Translations under genes and position numbers: made by a program
Notes under the pieces: model-generated
What the model saw: only the letters and a program-made list of their open reading frames with translations
The model's database searches: none
Told to the model about the DNA's origin: nothing
Part shown: piece after piece, positions 1 to 6,557 of the stretch
Numbering within the stretch: the first letter of the stretch is position 1
Layout of the letters: the number at the start of each line of letters is the position of its first letter
Assembly: GCA_023427545.1 (NCBI GenBank)
Contig: JAEZBF010000406.1
Span: 1-11,769, forward strand
Origin: Pseudomonadota bacterium
GTDB taxonomy: Bacteria > Pseudomonadota > Alphaproteobacteria > Rhizobiales > Devosiaceae
Length of the DNA stretch: 11,769 nt
Direction: 5' to 3'

Positions 1-1124
1 TTGAGCGAGGCGAAGGGATCCTGGAAGACCATCTGCACGGGACGGCCAGTGCGCGATGACCTTACGCTGACGCTCCCGCGAGTGGCGGGCAAAAGCCCCA
101 CGATAGCCCGGGCAGTCGTCGACTTGCCCGATCCGCTTTCGCCGACGATCGCAAGCGTCTCACCTGGCGCGATCTCGAAATCGACGCCGTCGACGGCATG
201 CACGGCGCCGGAGCGACGGAACGCCGTCTTGCGTGCAGGGAACCGCACGACCAGGTTTTCGACTGACACGACCGCGGGACGGTTCTTCGACGACGGCGCT
301 GCGCGCGTCGCCCGCCCGCCGCTGAAGTGGGGCACCGCTTTGAGGAGATGACGGGTGTACTCGTGACGGGGATCGTCCAGCACAGCGTCGATTGATCCCT
401 GCTCGACCACGATCCCGTTCTGCATGACCATGATGTCATCGGCAATGCCGGCGACGAGACCCACGTCATGGGTGATGAAGATCATGGTCATCCCGAGTTC
501 GTCGCGAAGCTCGGAAAGCAGCGCCATGATCTGAGCTTGCACGGTGACATCAAGTGCGGTTGTCGGCTCATCGGCGATCAGCAGTCGCGGCCTGCTCGCC
601 AGCGCCATGGCGATCATCACGCGCTGCCGCATGCCCCCTGAGAGCTGGTGTGGGTAATAGTTAAGCCGCTGCGTGGCATCGGGTATGCGTACGCGTTCCA
701 GCGCTTCCTTGGCAGCTGCCGTCGCGGCGGCTCCTCGCAGGCCGCGCGACAACCGGAAGGCCTCCTCGATCTGCGCACCGATCGTGTGCACAGGATTGAG
801 CGAGGTCATCGGCTCTTGGAAGATCATGCCGATCTCGCGACCGCGGACGCGCTGCAGAACCGGCTCGGAAGCAGTGGTGAGATCGAGGGTGGTTCCCTCA
901 GGACGCTGCAGCAGGATGCTGCCGCCAGTGATCTGGCCGCCGCCGAAGTCGACCAGCCGGTTGATGCTGAGCGCTGTGACGGACTTTCCTGACCCGCTCT
1001 CCCCCACGATGGCGAGTGTTCGGCCCGGCTCAAGGTCGAACCTGACACCTTTCACGACCTCGTTCGCTTTGGGGTCGCGCCCGAAGCCGACGTGCAGATC
1101 TCGGACGGACAGCAGCGCGTTCAT
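1..1124 (-). CDS. Tandem two-domain ATPase of a Dpp/Opp-type ABC importer (partial, C-terminus off the left edge)
   Basis: This cytoplasmic ATPase would power the peptide/nickel-class importer whose permeases lie directly upstream. Reading the minus strand from the ATG at 1124 gives 374 codons without a stop. The first nucleotide-binding domain has Walker A GESGSGKS at residues 41-48, Q-loop Q103 (FQEPMTSLNP), signature LSGGMRQR at 161-168, Walker B LLIADE at 181-186 and switch His219. A linker then leads to a second domain with another GESGSGKS at 328-335 and a Q-loop FQDP at 367-370, where the window ends. The arrangement matches fused DppD-DppF proteins such as GsiA or YejF, usually about 530-620 residues, so roughly a third is missing. 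The start overlaps the upstream permease stop by four bases (ATGA), implying translational coupling. The stretch between Walker A and Q-loop in domain 2 is short (about 33 residues). The substrate is not determinable. Confidence 0.93.
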   Translation of the reverse strand, partial: MNALLSVRDLHVGFGRDPKANEVVKGVRFDLEPGRTLAIVGESGSGKSVTALSINRLVDFGGGQITGGSILLQRPEGTTLDLTTASEPVLQRVRGREIGMIFQEPMTSLNPVHTIGAQIEEAFRLSRGLRGAAATAAAKEALERVRIPDATQRLNYYPHQLSGGMRQRVMIAMALASRPRLLIADEPTTALDVTVQAQIMALLSELRDELGMTMIFITHDVGLVAGIADDIMVMQNGIVVEQGSIDAVLDDPRHEYTRHLLKAVPHFSGGRATRAAPSSKNRPAVVSVENLVVRFPARKTAFRRSGAVHAVDGVDFEIAPGETLAIVGESGSGKSTTARAIVGLLPATRGSVSVRSSRTGRPVQMVFQDPFASL

Positions 1125-1963
1125 GCCGATCGTCGCTCCATCCGAGGATCAAGGATATCCCGCAGAGCGTCGCCGAACAGGTTGAAGCCGAGGATGCCGA
1201 ACATGATCGTCAGGCCCGGAAAGATCATCAGCCAGGGCGCCTGCTGCATGAGGTTGCGGCTGTCGCTGAGCATCACGCCAAGGGATGGCGCCGGTGGTTG
1301 TGTGCCAAGGCCAAGGAAGCTGAGGCTCGCCTCCGTCAGCAGTGCCCAGGCAAGCGCAAGCGTGACCTGCACCGTGAGCGGCGCAACGAGGTTGAGCAGA
1401 AGGTGCCGGCTGAGAATGTACCCGGGTGAGCTGCCAAACGTGCGCGCCGCGTCGACAAATTCGCGCCGCTTGAGCGACAGCGCGGGGCCGCGCACCACGC
1501 GTGCAAAGATCGGCGTGTAGACGATGCCGATGGCGGTGATGCTGGTGAGCGTTCCCGGGGCAGCGATGGCGACGACCAGCATCGCAAGTAGGATTGCCGG
1601 AAACGCGAGCAGCACGTCCATCGCGCGCATTAGAACGCCGTCCCACAGACCGCCGAACCAGGCGGCCAGGAGGCCGATGATGGTGCCCGCAATGGTCGCC
1701 AATGCGACCGAGGAAAACGCGACGGTGAAGCTCTGGCCGATGCCCAGCATCAACCGGCTGATCGTGTCGCGGCCGAGCAGGTCGGTTCCCATCCAGTAGA
1801 CGCCGTTTGGCGGTTTGAGCCGGTCGATGCGGAACTGCTGCAGCGGATCATGCGGCGTGAGCCCTGCCGCGGCCAGGATGGCCGCGAGCAGGTAGACAAG
1901 GATAATCGCAGCGCCGATGCGCCCGCTCGGGTGCCGGGCAATGGCGCCAAGCAGATGCCTCAT
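1121..1963 (-). CDS. Dpp/Opp-type ABC transporter permease, DppC family
   Basis: This is the second inner-membrane permease of the importer, 280 residues, normal for DppC/OppC proteins. After a short cytoplasmic N-terminus there is a first membrane segment at about residues 16-34. A periplasmic stretch follows with the family hallmarks PHDP (37-40) and GTDLLGRD (59-66), then five further hydrophobic segments. The EAA cytoplasmic loop that contacts the ATPase is REFVDAARTFGSSPGYILSR (167-186). The protein ends with the typical GDALRDILDPR. The ATG at 1963 overlaps the stop of the upstream permease (ATGA), and its own TGA overlaps the ATPase start in the same way, so the three genes form a tightly coupled unit. 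It belongs to the DppC/OppC/GsiD group; assigning a transported substrate would be a guess. Confidence 0.95.
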   Translation of the reverse strand: MRHLLGAIARHPSGRIGAAIILVYLLAAILAAAGLTPHDPLQQFRIDRLKPPNGVYWMGTDLLGRDTISRLMLGIGQSFTVAFSSVALATIAGTIIGLLAAWFGGLWDGVLMRAMDVLLAFPAILLAMLVVAIAAPGTLTSITAIGIVYTPIFARVVRGPALSLKRREFVDAARTFGSSPGYILSRHLLLNLVAPLTVQVTLALAWALLTEASLSFLGLGTQPPAPSLGVMLSDSRNLMQQAPWLMIFPGLTIMFGILGFNLFGDALRDILDPRMERRSA

Positions 1964-2919
1964 TGGCGTCCGAGCCGGATGCGTGGATCAAGGGCGATGT
2001 AGGCGAGATCGACCAGCAGGTTCACAATGAGGAAGCAGAGGGCAATGAACAACACTGTGCCCTGCACGAGCGCATAGTCACGCTGGTTGATCGCATCGAG
2101 GACGAGGCGGCCGAGGCCGGGGAGAGCAAAAATTTCTTCGACAATCACTGCACCGCCAAGCAGATAGCCGAATTCGACACCACTTAAAGTGACAACCGGA
2201 ATCAGCGCGTTTGGTAAGGCGTGCTGCCATATCACGCTGCGCGGCGGGGCGCCCTTGCTCCGCGCGGTGCGGATGTAGTCGTCGCTGAGAACGTCGAGCA
2301 TGGCCGAGCGCGAGATGCGCGTGACCGAGGCGGCAAAGGCAAAGCCGAGGGTCATGGCGGGGAAGATCATCTGCCCGAGATTGGCGAGCGGGTCGACCCA
2401 GAGCGGGGTGAAGGTGCCCATGGCCGGTAGCATGCCGAAGTAGACCGACAGAACGTAGATGATGAGGAGAGCGAAAACGAAGCTGGGCGTCGACTGGCCG
2501 ATCATGGCCAGGAGCCGCACCAGGAGATCGGACGCGCGCTCGTTGTGCGTTGCGGCATAGACGCCTGCGGGTATCCCCACCGCCAGGGCGATGACCATGG
2601 AGATGATCGCAAGCTCGAACGTCAGCGGGAAACGTTCGAGGATGACGCCGAGGACCGGCCGGCCATAGGTGGCCGAGATGCCGAAATTGCCCTCGAACAG
2701 ACCGGTGAGCCAGCGCCAGTACTGCACGTAGGCCGGCTGATCGATGCCGAAATAGGCCGCCAGCGACTGCCGCTGCGCGGGTGTGAGGAGACCCGCTTCG
2801 GTGCCCAGCATGGCGGTGATCGCATCGCCGGGCACAAGGCGGATGGCGAAGAAGACGAGAACCGACACGCCGAGCAGGATCAGCGGAAAGGTGAGCAGCC
2901 GCTGGGTGACGTAGTTCAT
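1960..2919 (-). CDS. Dpp/Opp-type ABC transporter permease, DppB family
   Basis: First inner-membrane permease, 319 residues, a standard DppB/OppB length. It opens with the characteristic segment RLLTFPLILLGVSVLVFFAI (7-26) followed by RLVPGDAI. It then has the periplasmic region containing YFGIDQPAYVQYWRWLTG, where DppB proteins carry their LGLD/RY motif, and five more membrane segments. The EAA loop DYIRTARSKG is at 214-223, followed by HALPNALIPVVT. The C-terminus DLAYIALDPRIR is typical. The gene lies 70 bases downstream of the binding-protein gene, and that gap contains a strong palindrome. The Shine-Dalgarno is weak (GGGA about nine bases before ATG), so the permease is probably made at lower levels than the binding protein. 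It is coupled to the next permease by a four-base overlap. Confidence 0.96.
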   Translation of the reverse strand: MNYVTQRLLTFPLILLGVSVLVFFAIRLVPGDAITAMLGTEAGLLTPAQRQSLAAYFGIDQPAYVQYWRWLTGLFEGNFGISATYGRPVLGVILERFPLTFELAIISMVIALAVGIPAGVYAATHNERASDLLVRLLAMIGQSTPSFVFALLIIYVLSVYFGMLPAMGTFTPLWVDPLANLGQMIFPAMTLGFAFAASVTRISRSAMLDVLSDDYIRTARSKGAPPRSVIWQHALPNALIPVVTLSGVEFGYLLGGAVIVEEIFALPGLGRLVLDAINQRDYALVQGTVLFIALCFLIVNLLVDLAYIALDPRIRLGRQ

Positions 2920-2940
2920 GCGGTTGTCCCGGCAGTCTCA

Positions 2941-2982
2941 GTCGCCCCTCCCCCGTGCCGAGCACGAGGGAGGTTTTGCGAC
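2941..2982 (-). repeat. Intergenic palindromic element / hairpin after the binding-protein gene
   Basis: The inner arms 2947-2958 and 2962-2973 are 12-base inverted repeats around a 3-base loop. The outer pentamers GTCGC (2941-2945) and GCGAC (2978-2982) add a second pairing block across a bulge. The single inner-arm mismatch (2953/2967) is C-A on the plus strand but becomes a G-U pair in minus-strand RNA, so the stem is complete in the transcript of the ABC operon. No U-tract follows in that direction. A role in protecting the 3' end of the binding-protein mRNA, or in attenuating read-through into the permeases, is inferred from position. It may also be one copy of a dispersed REP-like repeat. 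Confidence 0.72.
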
Positions 2983-2989
2983 AGTCCCG

Positions 2990-4513
2990 TCAGTCGATGG
3001 TGACCTTGCTCAGGCCGAACAGCGTGCCCGTCGGCGACGGCTCGAAACCGTGCACGGTCTTGAGCTGGGCCGTGTAGGTGTTCGAGGTCGAGAGCCAAAC
3101 CCAGGGCGAGAGCTCTGCAAGCCGCGCCTCGAACTTCTGGAAGATCTCCTTGCGCTTGGCGACGTCGGTCTCGACGCGGCCCTGCTGCAGCAGGCTGTCG
3201 AGTTCGTCGTCGACGAAGTTGGAGACCTTCTGCAGGTTGCCGTCCTTGGTGAAGTAGCGGTTGTACATCGGATAGGGGTCCGGACGGCCGCCGTTCTGGG
3301 CCACCGCCATGTCGAAGTCGCCGGCGAGCCAGCGGTCGACATAGACATTGAGTTCCATCAGCTCGATCTCGAGCTTGACGCCGATCTCGGCGAGCTGGCT
3401 CTGCAGCACCTGCGCTTCGGACGAGGCGACAGGCGGTTCGCCGGTCGCGGCAATGACCTTGGCGGTAAAGCCGTTGGGCGAGCTCGACTCGCTCATCAGC
3501 TGCTTGGCCTTCTCGAGATCCTGCGTATAGCAGAAGAGCGTGCTCGGGTCGGAAGCATAGGCCGGCATGGTCAGCGGCCCGGTCACCTTGCCCTCGCCGA
3601 CCAGCGCGGTGTCGAGGACTTCCTGCCGGTTCACGGCACAGGAGATCGCCTGGCGCACCTTGAGGTCGTCCATCGGCTTGCGGGCCGGATTGAGCTGCAG
3701 CACGTTGTAGGCAAGCCCCGGTATGGCGTTGAGCTGCAGGTTCGCCTCGTTGGGCACGAGCGTTGCGACCAGCGGATCGTTGAGCAGGGCGAAGTCCGTC
3801 TGACCGGCACGGAGCGAAGCGAGGATCGCGGTCTCGTCGGGCAGCACCGAGATGGTGATCCCGTCGATCTTGACGTCGCCGCCGGCCCAGTCGGCATTGG
3901 CGCTCAGCACTTCCTTGGAATTGGGATCCCACGAATCGAGCTTGAACGGCCCTGAGCCCACGGCCTTTGTCTCGATCGTACCCGCCGCGATCGCGCTTGC
4001 CGGAACGACGGCGGCGTTGATCGTCGCCATGGCGACGAGGATCGGTGCGTCCGGCTGGCTGAGGTGGAACACCACGGTCGTCGGGTCGGGCGTATCGATG
4101 CTCGCGATGGAGAGGAAGTTCGAGCGCGCCGCGGCACCGGTCGCCTCATCGAGCAGGCGGGTGAAGGATGCCTTCACGTCTTCCGAGGTGACCTGCGCGC
4201 CATCCGAGAACTTGGCATCGGCATTGAGCCTGAAGGTGAGCGTCTGCCCGTCGTCCGAGAACTCCCAGCTATCGGCGATTGCGGGAACGACGTTCAGGGA
4301 GGCATCGAGCCGGACCAGCGGCTCGTAAACCAGCTCGAGCAGACGCAGCGACGAGAACGCCGTCTGCTTGTGCGGATCAAGGCCGGTGGCGTCCTGCGAC
4401 CAGGCCATCCGCAGCGTTGCAGCCTGGGCGGGCAGCGCCATGACCGATGTGCCGACGAGCGCTGCTACGGCGAGCCCCGCCGCCGCCAGCGTCTTTGGCG
4501 ATGTCCAATACAT
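2990..4513 (-). CDS. Periplasmic substrate-binding protein, family 5 (DppA/OppA type)
   Basis: This protein would capture the ligand in the periplasm and deliver it to the two permeases encoded downstream. The chosen ATG at 4513 has a good Shine-Dalgarno, GGGAGAG at 4519-4525 on the minus strand, and starts a clean Sec signal peptide: Lys7, a hydrophobic core at about 9-26 and a cleavage site AQA|AT after residue 31. The 507-residue length fits SBP_bac_5 proteins. Family features include LDPHKQ and LLELVYEPLVRLD near the mature N-terminus, WEFSDDGQTLTFRL, KFSDG with TSEDVKASF, GSGPFKLDSW, and the VRQAISCAVNRQEVL region. An in-frame ATG 65 codons upstream gives an N-terminus rich in Arg and Gln with no export signal and is rejected. 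It is the first gene of the operon and is divergent from the APH-fold gene. The ligand could be a peptide, opine, glutathione-like compound or sugar derivative. Confidence 0.95.
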   Translation of the reverse strand: MYWTSPKTLAAAGLAVAALVGTSVMALPAQAATLRMAWSQDATGLDPHKQTAFSSLRLLELVYEPLVRLDASLNVVPAIADSWEFSDDGQTLTFRLNADAKFSDGAQVTSEDVKASFTRLLDEATGAAARSNFLSIASIDTPDPTTVVFHLSQPDAPILVAMATINAAVVPASAIAAGTIETKAVGSGPFKLDSWDPNSKEVLSANADWAGGDVKIDGITISVLPDETAILASLRAGQTDFALLNDPLVATLVPNEANLQLNAIPGLAYNVLQLNPARKPMDDLKVRQAISCAVNRQEVLDTALVGEGKVTGPLTMPAYASDPSTLFCYTQDLEKAKQLMSESSSPNGFTAKVIAATGEPPVASSEAQVLQSQLAEIGVKLEIELMELNVYVDRWLAGDFDMAVAQNGGRPDPYPMYNRYFTKDGNLQKVSNFVDDELDSLLQQGRVETDVAKRKEIFQKFEARLAELSPWVWLSTSNTYTAQLKTVHGFEPSPTGTLFGLSKVTID

Positions 4514-4518
4514 GTCGT

Positions 4519-4525
4519 CTCTCCC
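4519..4525 (-). promoter_or_regulatory. Ribosome binding site that fixes the start of the family 5 binding protein
   Basis: On the minus strand this reads GGGAGAG, five bases before the ATG at 4513. It supports the shorter start, which begins directly with a signal peptide, over the ATG at 4708. Confidence 0.75.
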
Positions 4526-4546
4526 TTGTCTTTGCTCTTGTCGCTC

Positions 4547-4567
4547 TGGCCCGTCGTTTGCGGGCCA
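4547..4567 (-). other. Short stem-loop in the leader of the binding-protein gene
   Basis: TGGCCCG (4547-4553) and CGGGCCA (4561-4567) are a perfect seven-base inverted repeat around a seven-base loop. It lies 34-54 bases before the ATG at 4513, so it would fold in the 5' leader if transcription starts further upstream. Function is not known; it could stabilise the mRNA or be chance in GC-rich DNA. Confidence 0.45.
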
Positions 4568-4570
4568 CAC

Positions 4571-4600
4571 TTGTGCCGCGAGCTTACGTCCTCGGCACAA
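4571..4600. promoter_or_regulatory. Candidate operator: 8-bp inverted repeat with 14-bp spacer
   Basis: TTGTGCCG (4571-4578) and CGGCACAA (4593-4600) are perfect inverted repeats. Their centres lie 22 bp apart, about two helical turns, which suits a dimeric regulator contacting one DNA face. The site lies in the 167-bp region between the divergent binding-protein and APH-fold genes, 58-87 bp from the binding-protein start. No cognate regulator can be named. In transcribed RNA it could also form a stem. Confidence 0.45.
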
Positions 4601-4680
4601 AAACTGCACTTGAAAAACCCTTGGGAGTTGACGAGCAAACCGAGAGACTTTGCCGCTATCGCGGCTGGAGTAAAACACTG

Positions 4681-5418
4681 ATGTCGACGCGATGGGCTGC
4701 ACTCGCACTTTGGGGTGATGATGTCGAGCGCATCGAGCCTCTCGCTGGCGGTGTGGCCAACGGCGTATGGAGCGTGCGCATCAAAGGGCAACTCGCAGTT
4801 GCTCGGGTCGGCGCCAGGAGCGACGCTGACCTTCGTTGGGAGACCGAGCTCCTGCGATACCTCGACCGCGAGGGTCTAGCCGTGCCTGTACCAATCCCTA
4901 CTCGGGACGGGCGTATGTTCGCGAACGGCATGGTGGTGATGAGTTACGTGGAAGGCGAACCGCCGGAGACCACGTCCGACTGGCGCCGCGTGGCGGAGAC
5001 ACTCCGACGCCTGCACCGGCTGACCGAGAGCTGGCCGCAGCGCCCGGGTTGGAAGTCGTCGATCGACCTTCTGAGCGCCGAGACCGGAACGAGAATCGAT
5101 CTCAGGGCGATGCCGCCAGAAGGCGTCACGCGATGCCGGGCTGCGTGGGCGCGGCTCGCAGGGCACCAGACTTTTGTCGTCCACGGCGACCCGAACCCGC
5201 GGAACATCCGCATGACCGCCGATCGGGTGGCGATGATTGACTGGGACGAGTCCCACGTCGATGTACCGGACCTCGATTTGGCCCTGCCCAATAACGCTGC
5301 AGGTCTCGACGAGCGCGCATACGACATCGCGATGCAAGCGTCGGCAGCTTGGGAAGCGGCGGTGTGCTGGGATGACCAGTATTCGAAGAGCCGACTTGCC
5401 CAGGTTCGTGCAGTTTGA
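4681..5418 (+). CDS. APH-fold phosphotransferase (small-molecule kinase)
   Basis: This encodes a 245-residue cytoplasmic protein of the aminoglycoside phosphotransferase/choline kinase fold, which moves the gamma-phosphate of ATP to a hydroxyl group of a small molecule. Visible motifs are the nucleotide loop LAGGVANGVWSV (21-32), MSYVEGEPP at the hinge (87-95), the catalytic loop HGDPNPRN with H168, D170 and N175, and the metal-binding IDWDE with D187. The ATG at 4681 is preceded by GGAG at 4667-4670. The frame stays open upstream to 4447, but that part overlaps the binding-protein gene and its leader on the other strand. The protein is shorter than many APH kinases (about 260-340) but keeps both catalytic motifs. 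It is divergent from a peptide-type transporter operon and convergent with an RpiR regulator. Antibiotic resistance is unlikely from the context; a metabolic kinase (sugar, amino alcohol) is more plausible. Confidence 0.88.
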   Translation: MSTRWAALALWGDDVERIEPLAGGVANGVWSVRIKGQLAVARVGARSDADLRWETELLRYLDREGLAVPVPIPTRDGRMFANGMVVMSYVEGEPPETTSDWRRVAETLRRLHRLTESWPQRPGWKSSIDLLSAETGTRIDLRAMPPEGVTRCRAAWARLAGHQTFVVHGDPNPRNIRMTADRVAMIDWDESHVDVPDLDLALPNNAAGLDERAYDIAMQASAAWEAAVCWDDQYSKSRLAQVRAV

Positions 5419-5422
5419 TCCG

Positions 5423-6349
5423 TCAGTCGCCCAGCGGCTCGAATTCCCTGCCCTTGCGGTGGCTCACTACGGTGTACTTGATCCGCCGCAAGGTTTCGAG
5501 CGCCGAGCTGTCCAGCTGGTACCCCGCGGCGACGGCGATGAGGTCGATGATCGCGAGGAAGGCATAGCGCGAGGCCGTCGGTTTCATCGTGTCCGGGTAC
5601 TCGGGGACTTCGACGGTCAACGCCACATCGCAGACGCGGGCCAGGTCGGTGTCGGGCGCGGTGATGCAGATCGTCTTTGCGCGGTAGTGCCGTGCCAGCT
5701 CGACTGCTTCGATAACCTCCCGGCTGCGGCCGGTGGCGGAGATGGCGATGACGAGGTCGTTCGGCCTGAGCGTCGAAGCCGTCATCCGCATGATGTAGGG
5801 ATCGGAGTGCGCGGAGATGACGACGCCGTAGCGGAAGAGCCGGTACTGCGTCTCTAGCGCCAGGGCGGACGAGGAGCCACCAAGCCCGAACACGGCAACC
5901 TGGTGCGCTTTCGCGACGAGGTCTGCGGCGCGCATGACATCGCCGGGATCGATCTGGCGCTCAACCGTGCTGAGCGCATTGCGGGCCTCCCCGAAAACGA
6001 CGTTCCAAAGCGGAGAGCCGTTGTCGGCGGCGACCGGCGGGTGCTCGCGCGGCGTCAGGTAAAGCCGGCCGACGACGACGCTTTGCGCGAGCTTGACCTT
6101 GAAGTCCCGCACGCCCTCGCAGCCGATCGCGCGACAGAAACGGGTGACCGTCGGCTCACTGACTTCCGCGCGGCGCGCGATCTCGGCATTCGAAGCGTCG
6201 ACCGAAAAGGAGACGTCGGCAAGCACGACATCGGCGACCCGGCGTTCCGCAGGCCGGAGTTCGGCGTAGTTGTCCTTGATCTGCGAGATGATGTCGGGGA
6301 GCGGCTTGTCGTAGTCCGCAGTGGTTCTCGGCGGCGCGTCGTCCAGCAT
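5423..6349 (-). CDS. RpiR/MurR family transcriptional regulator (HTH plus SIS domain)
   Basis: A DNA-binding regulator of 308 residues, usual for RpiR proteins. The N-terminal HTH_6 domain spans about 18-92, with the helix-turn-helix NAEIARRAEVSEPTVTRFCR at 54-73. A linker leads to a C-terminal SIS domain (about 135-265) with the sugar-phosphate loop GLGGSS (155-160) and SATGRSRE (204-211). Members typically sense phosphosugars and control sugar catabolism. The start at 6349 is chosen because GAGG lies five bases upstream and the protein begins at the usual place. An ATG at 6436 would add a hydrophobic 29-residue extension and would place the palindromic operator inside the coding region. The gene is divergent from the plus-strand importer operon, the normal layout for a local regulator, and ends four bases from the kinase stop. 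Likely autoregulated through the site at 6387-6401. Confidence 0.94.
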   Translation of the reverse strand: MLDDAPPRTTADYDKPLPDIISQIKDNYAELRPAERRVADVVLADVSFSVDASNAEIARRAEVSEPTVTRFCRAIGCEGVRDFKVKLAQSVVVGRLYLTPREHPPVAADNGSPLWNVVFGEARNALSTVERQIDPGDVMRAADLVAKAHQVAVFGLGGSSSALALETQYRLFRYGVVISAHSDPYIMRMTASTLRPNDLVIAISATGRSREVIEAVELARHYRAKTICITAPDTDLARVCDVALTVEVPEYPDTMKPTASRYAFLAIIDLIAVAAGYQLDSSALETLRRIKYTVVSHRKGREFEPLGD

Positions 6350-6354
6350 CGTTG

Positions 6355-6358
6355 CCTC
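6355..6358 (-). promoter_or_regulatory. Ribosome binding site deciding the rpiR-like start
   Basis: The minus strand reads GAGG here, five bases before the ATG at 6349. It favours that start over the in-frame ATG at 6436. Confidence 0.6.
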
Positions 6359-6386
6359 GTAGGCAGTCCATCCGATGAAGCAGAGA

Positions 6387-6401
6387 TGTAGGAAACTTAC
6401 A
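6387..6401. promoter_or_regulatory. Probable RpiR-family operator
   Basis: TGTAGGAAACTTACA is an imperfect 15-bp palindrome with TGTA/TACA ends. It resembles the published consensus for HexR, an RpiR-family protein (TGTARTWWWAYTACA), with about 13 of 15 positions compatible. It lies 38 bp before the RpiR-like start and in the region shared with the divergent importer operon, so it could control both. The match is seen in the sequence; binding by this regulator is inferred. Confidence 0.72.
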
Positions 6402-6496
6402 GAGCTGGCAAGAAAAAATCGGCCTCCACGTCGCAACTGCCTAAACCGCTCGTGACCGCATTGACTCGCTCCGTAGGATAGTCACACACTCACTCA

Positions 6497-6518
6497 TGGC
6501 CGCGTGGGAGTGCGGCCA
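6497..6518 (+). other. Inverted repeat in the leader of the second importer operon
   Basis: TGGCCGC (6497-6503) and GCGGCCA (6512-6518) are perfect seven-base inverted repeats with an eight-base loop, about 40 bases before the ATPase start at 6558. It would form a leader hairpin if transcription begins upstream. Its loop holds the GTG at 6504, which makes that codon an unlikely start. Function unknown. Confidence 0.4.
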
Positions 6519-6557
6519 GCATGGGGGCGTGCGACAAGGATGGGCCGCGGCGGTGCC

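Noticed and set aside
2947..2977. Intrinsic terminator on the plus strand (stem followed by TTTT)
   Set aside because: No plus-strand gene lies upstream, the plus-strand stem has a C-A mismatch, and the stem is complete only in minus-strand RNA, which lacks a U-tract.
2918..3955. 345-codon open frame on the plus strand antisense to the binding-protein gene
   Set aside because: It is a GC-bias shadow of a well-supported gene, with a low-complexity charged translation and no recognisable domain.
4628..4659. Sigma-70-like promoter for the APH-fold gene starting at TTGACG
   Set aside because: No acceptable -10 box is found 16-18 bp downstream; the nearest AT-containing hexamer is about 20 bp away.
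4514..4708. N-terminal extension of the family 5 binding protein to the ATG at 4708
   Set aside because: The added 65 residues carry no export signal and overlap the APH-fold gene start, whereas the ATG at 4513 has a good ribosome site and opens a normal Sec signal peptide.
4681..5418. Aminoglycoside resistance gene
   Set aside because: Only the general APH fold is visible. The gene sits among catabolic and transport genes with no mobile element nearby, so a metabolic kinase is more likely.
6350..6436. N-terminal extension of the RpiR-like protein to the ATG at 6436, giving a hydrophobic 29-residue leader
   Set aside because: RpiR proteins are cytoplasmic and do not have such a leader; the stretch contains the palindromic operator, and the ATG at 6349 has a ribosome site.
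6461..6489. Promoter for the second importer operon starting at TTGACT
   Set aside because: The -35-like hexamer is good, but the sequence at the correct spacing is ACACAC and gives no -10 match.
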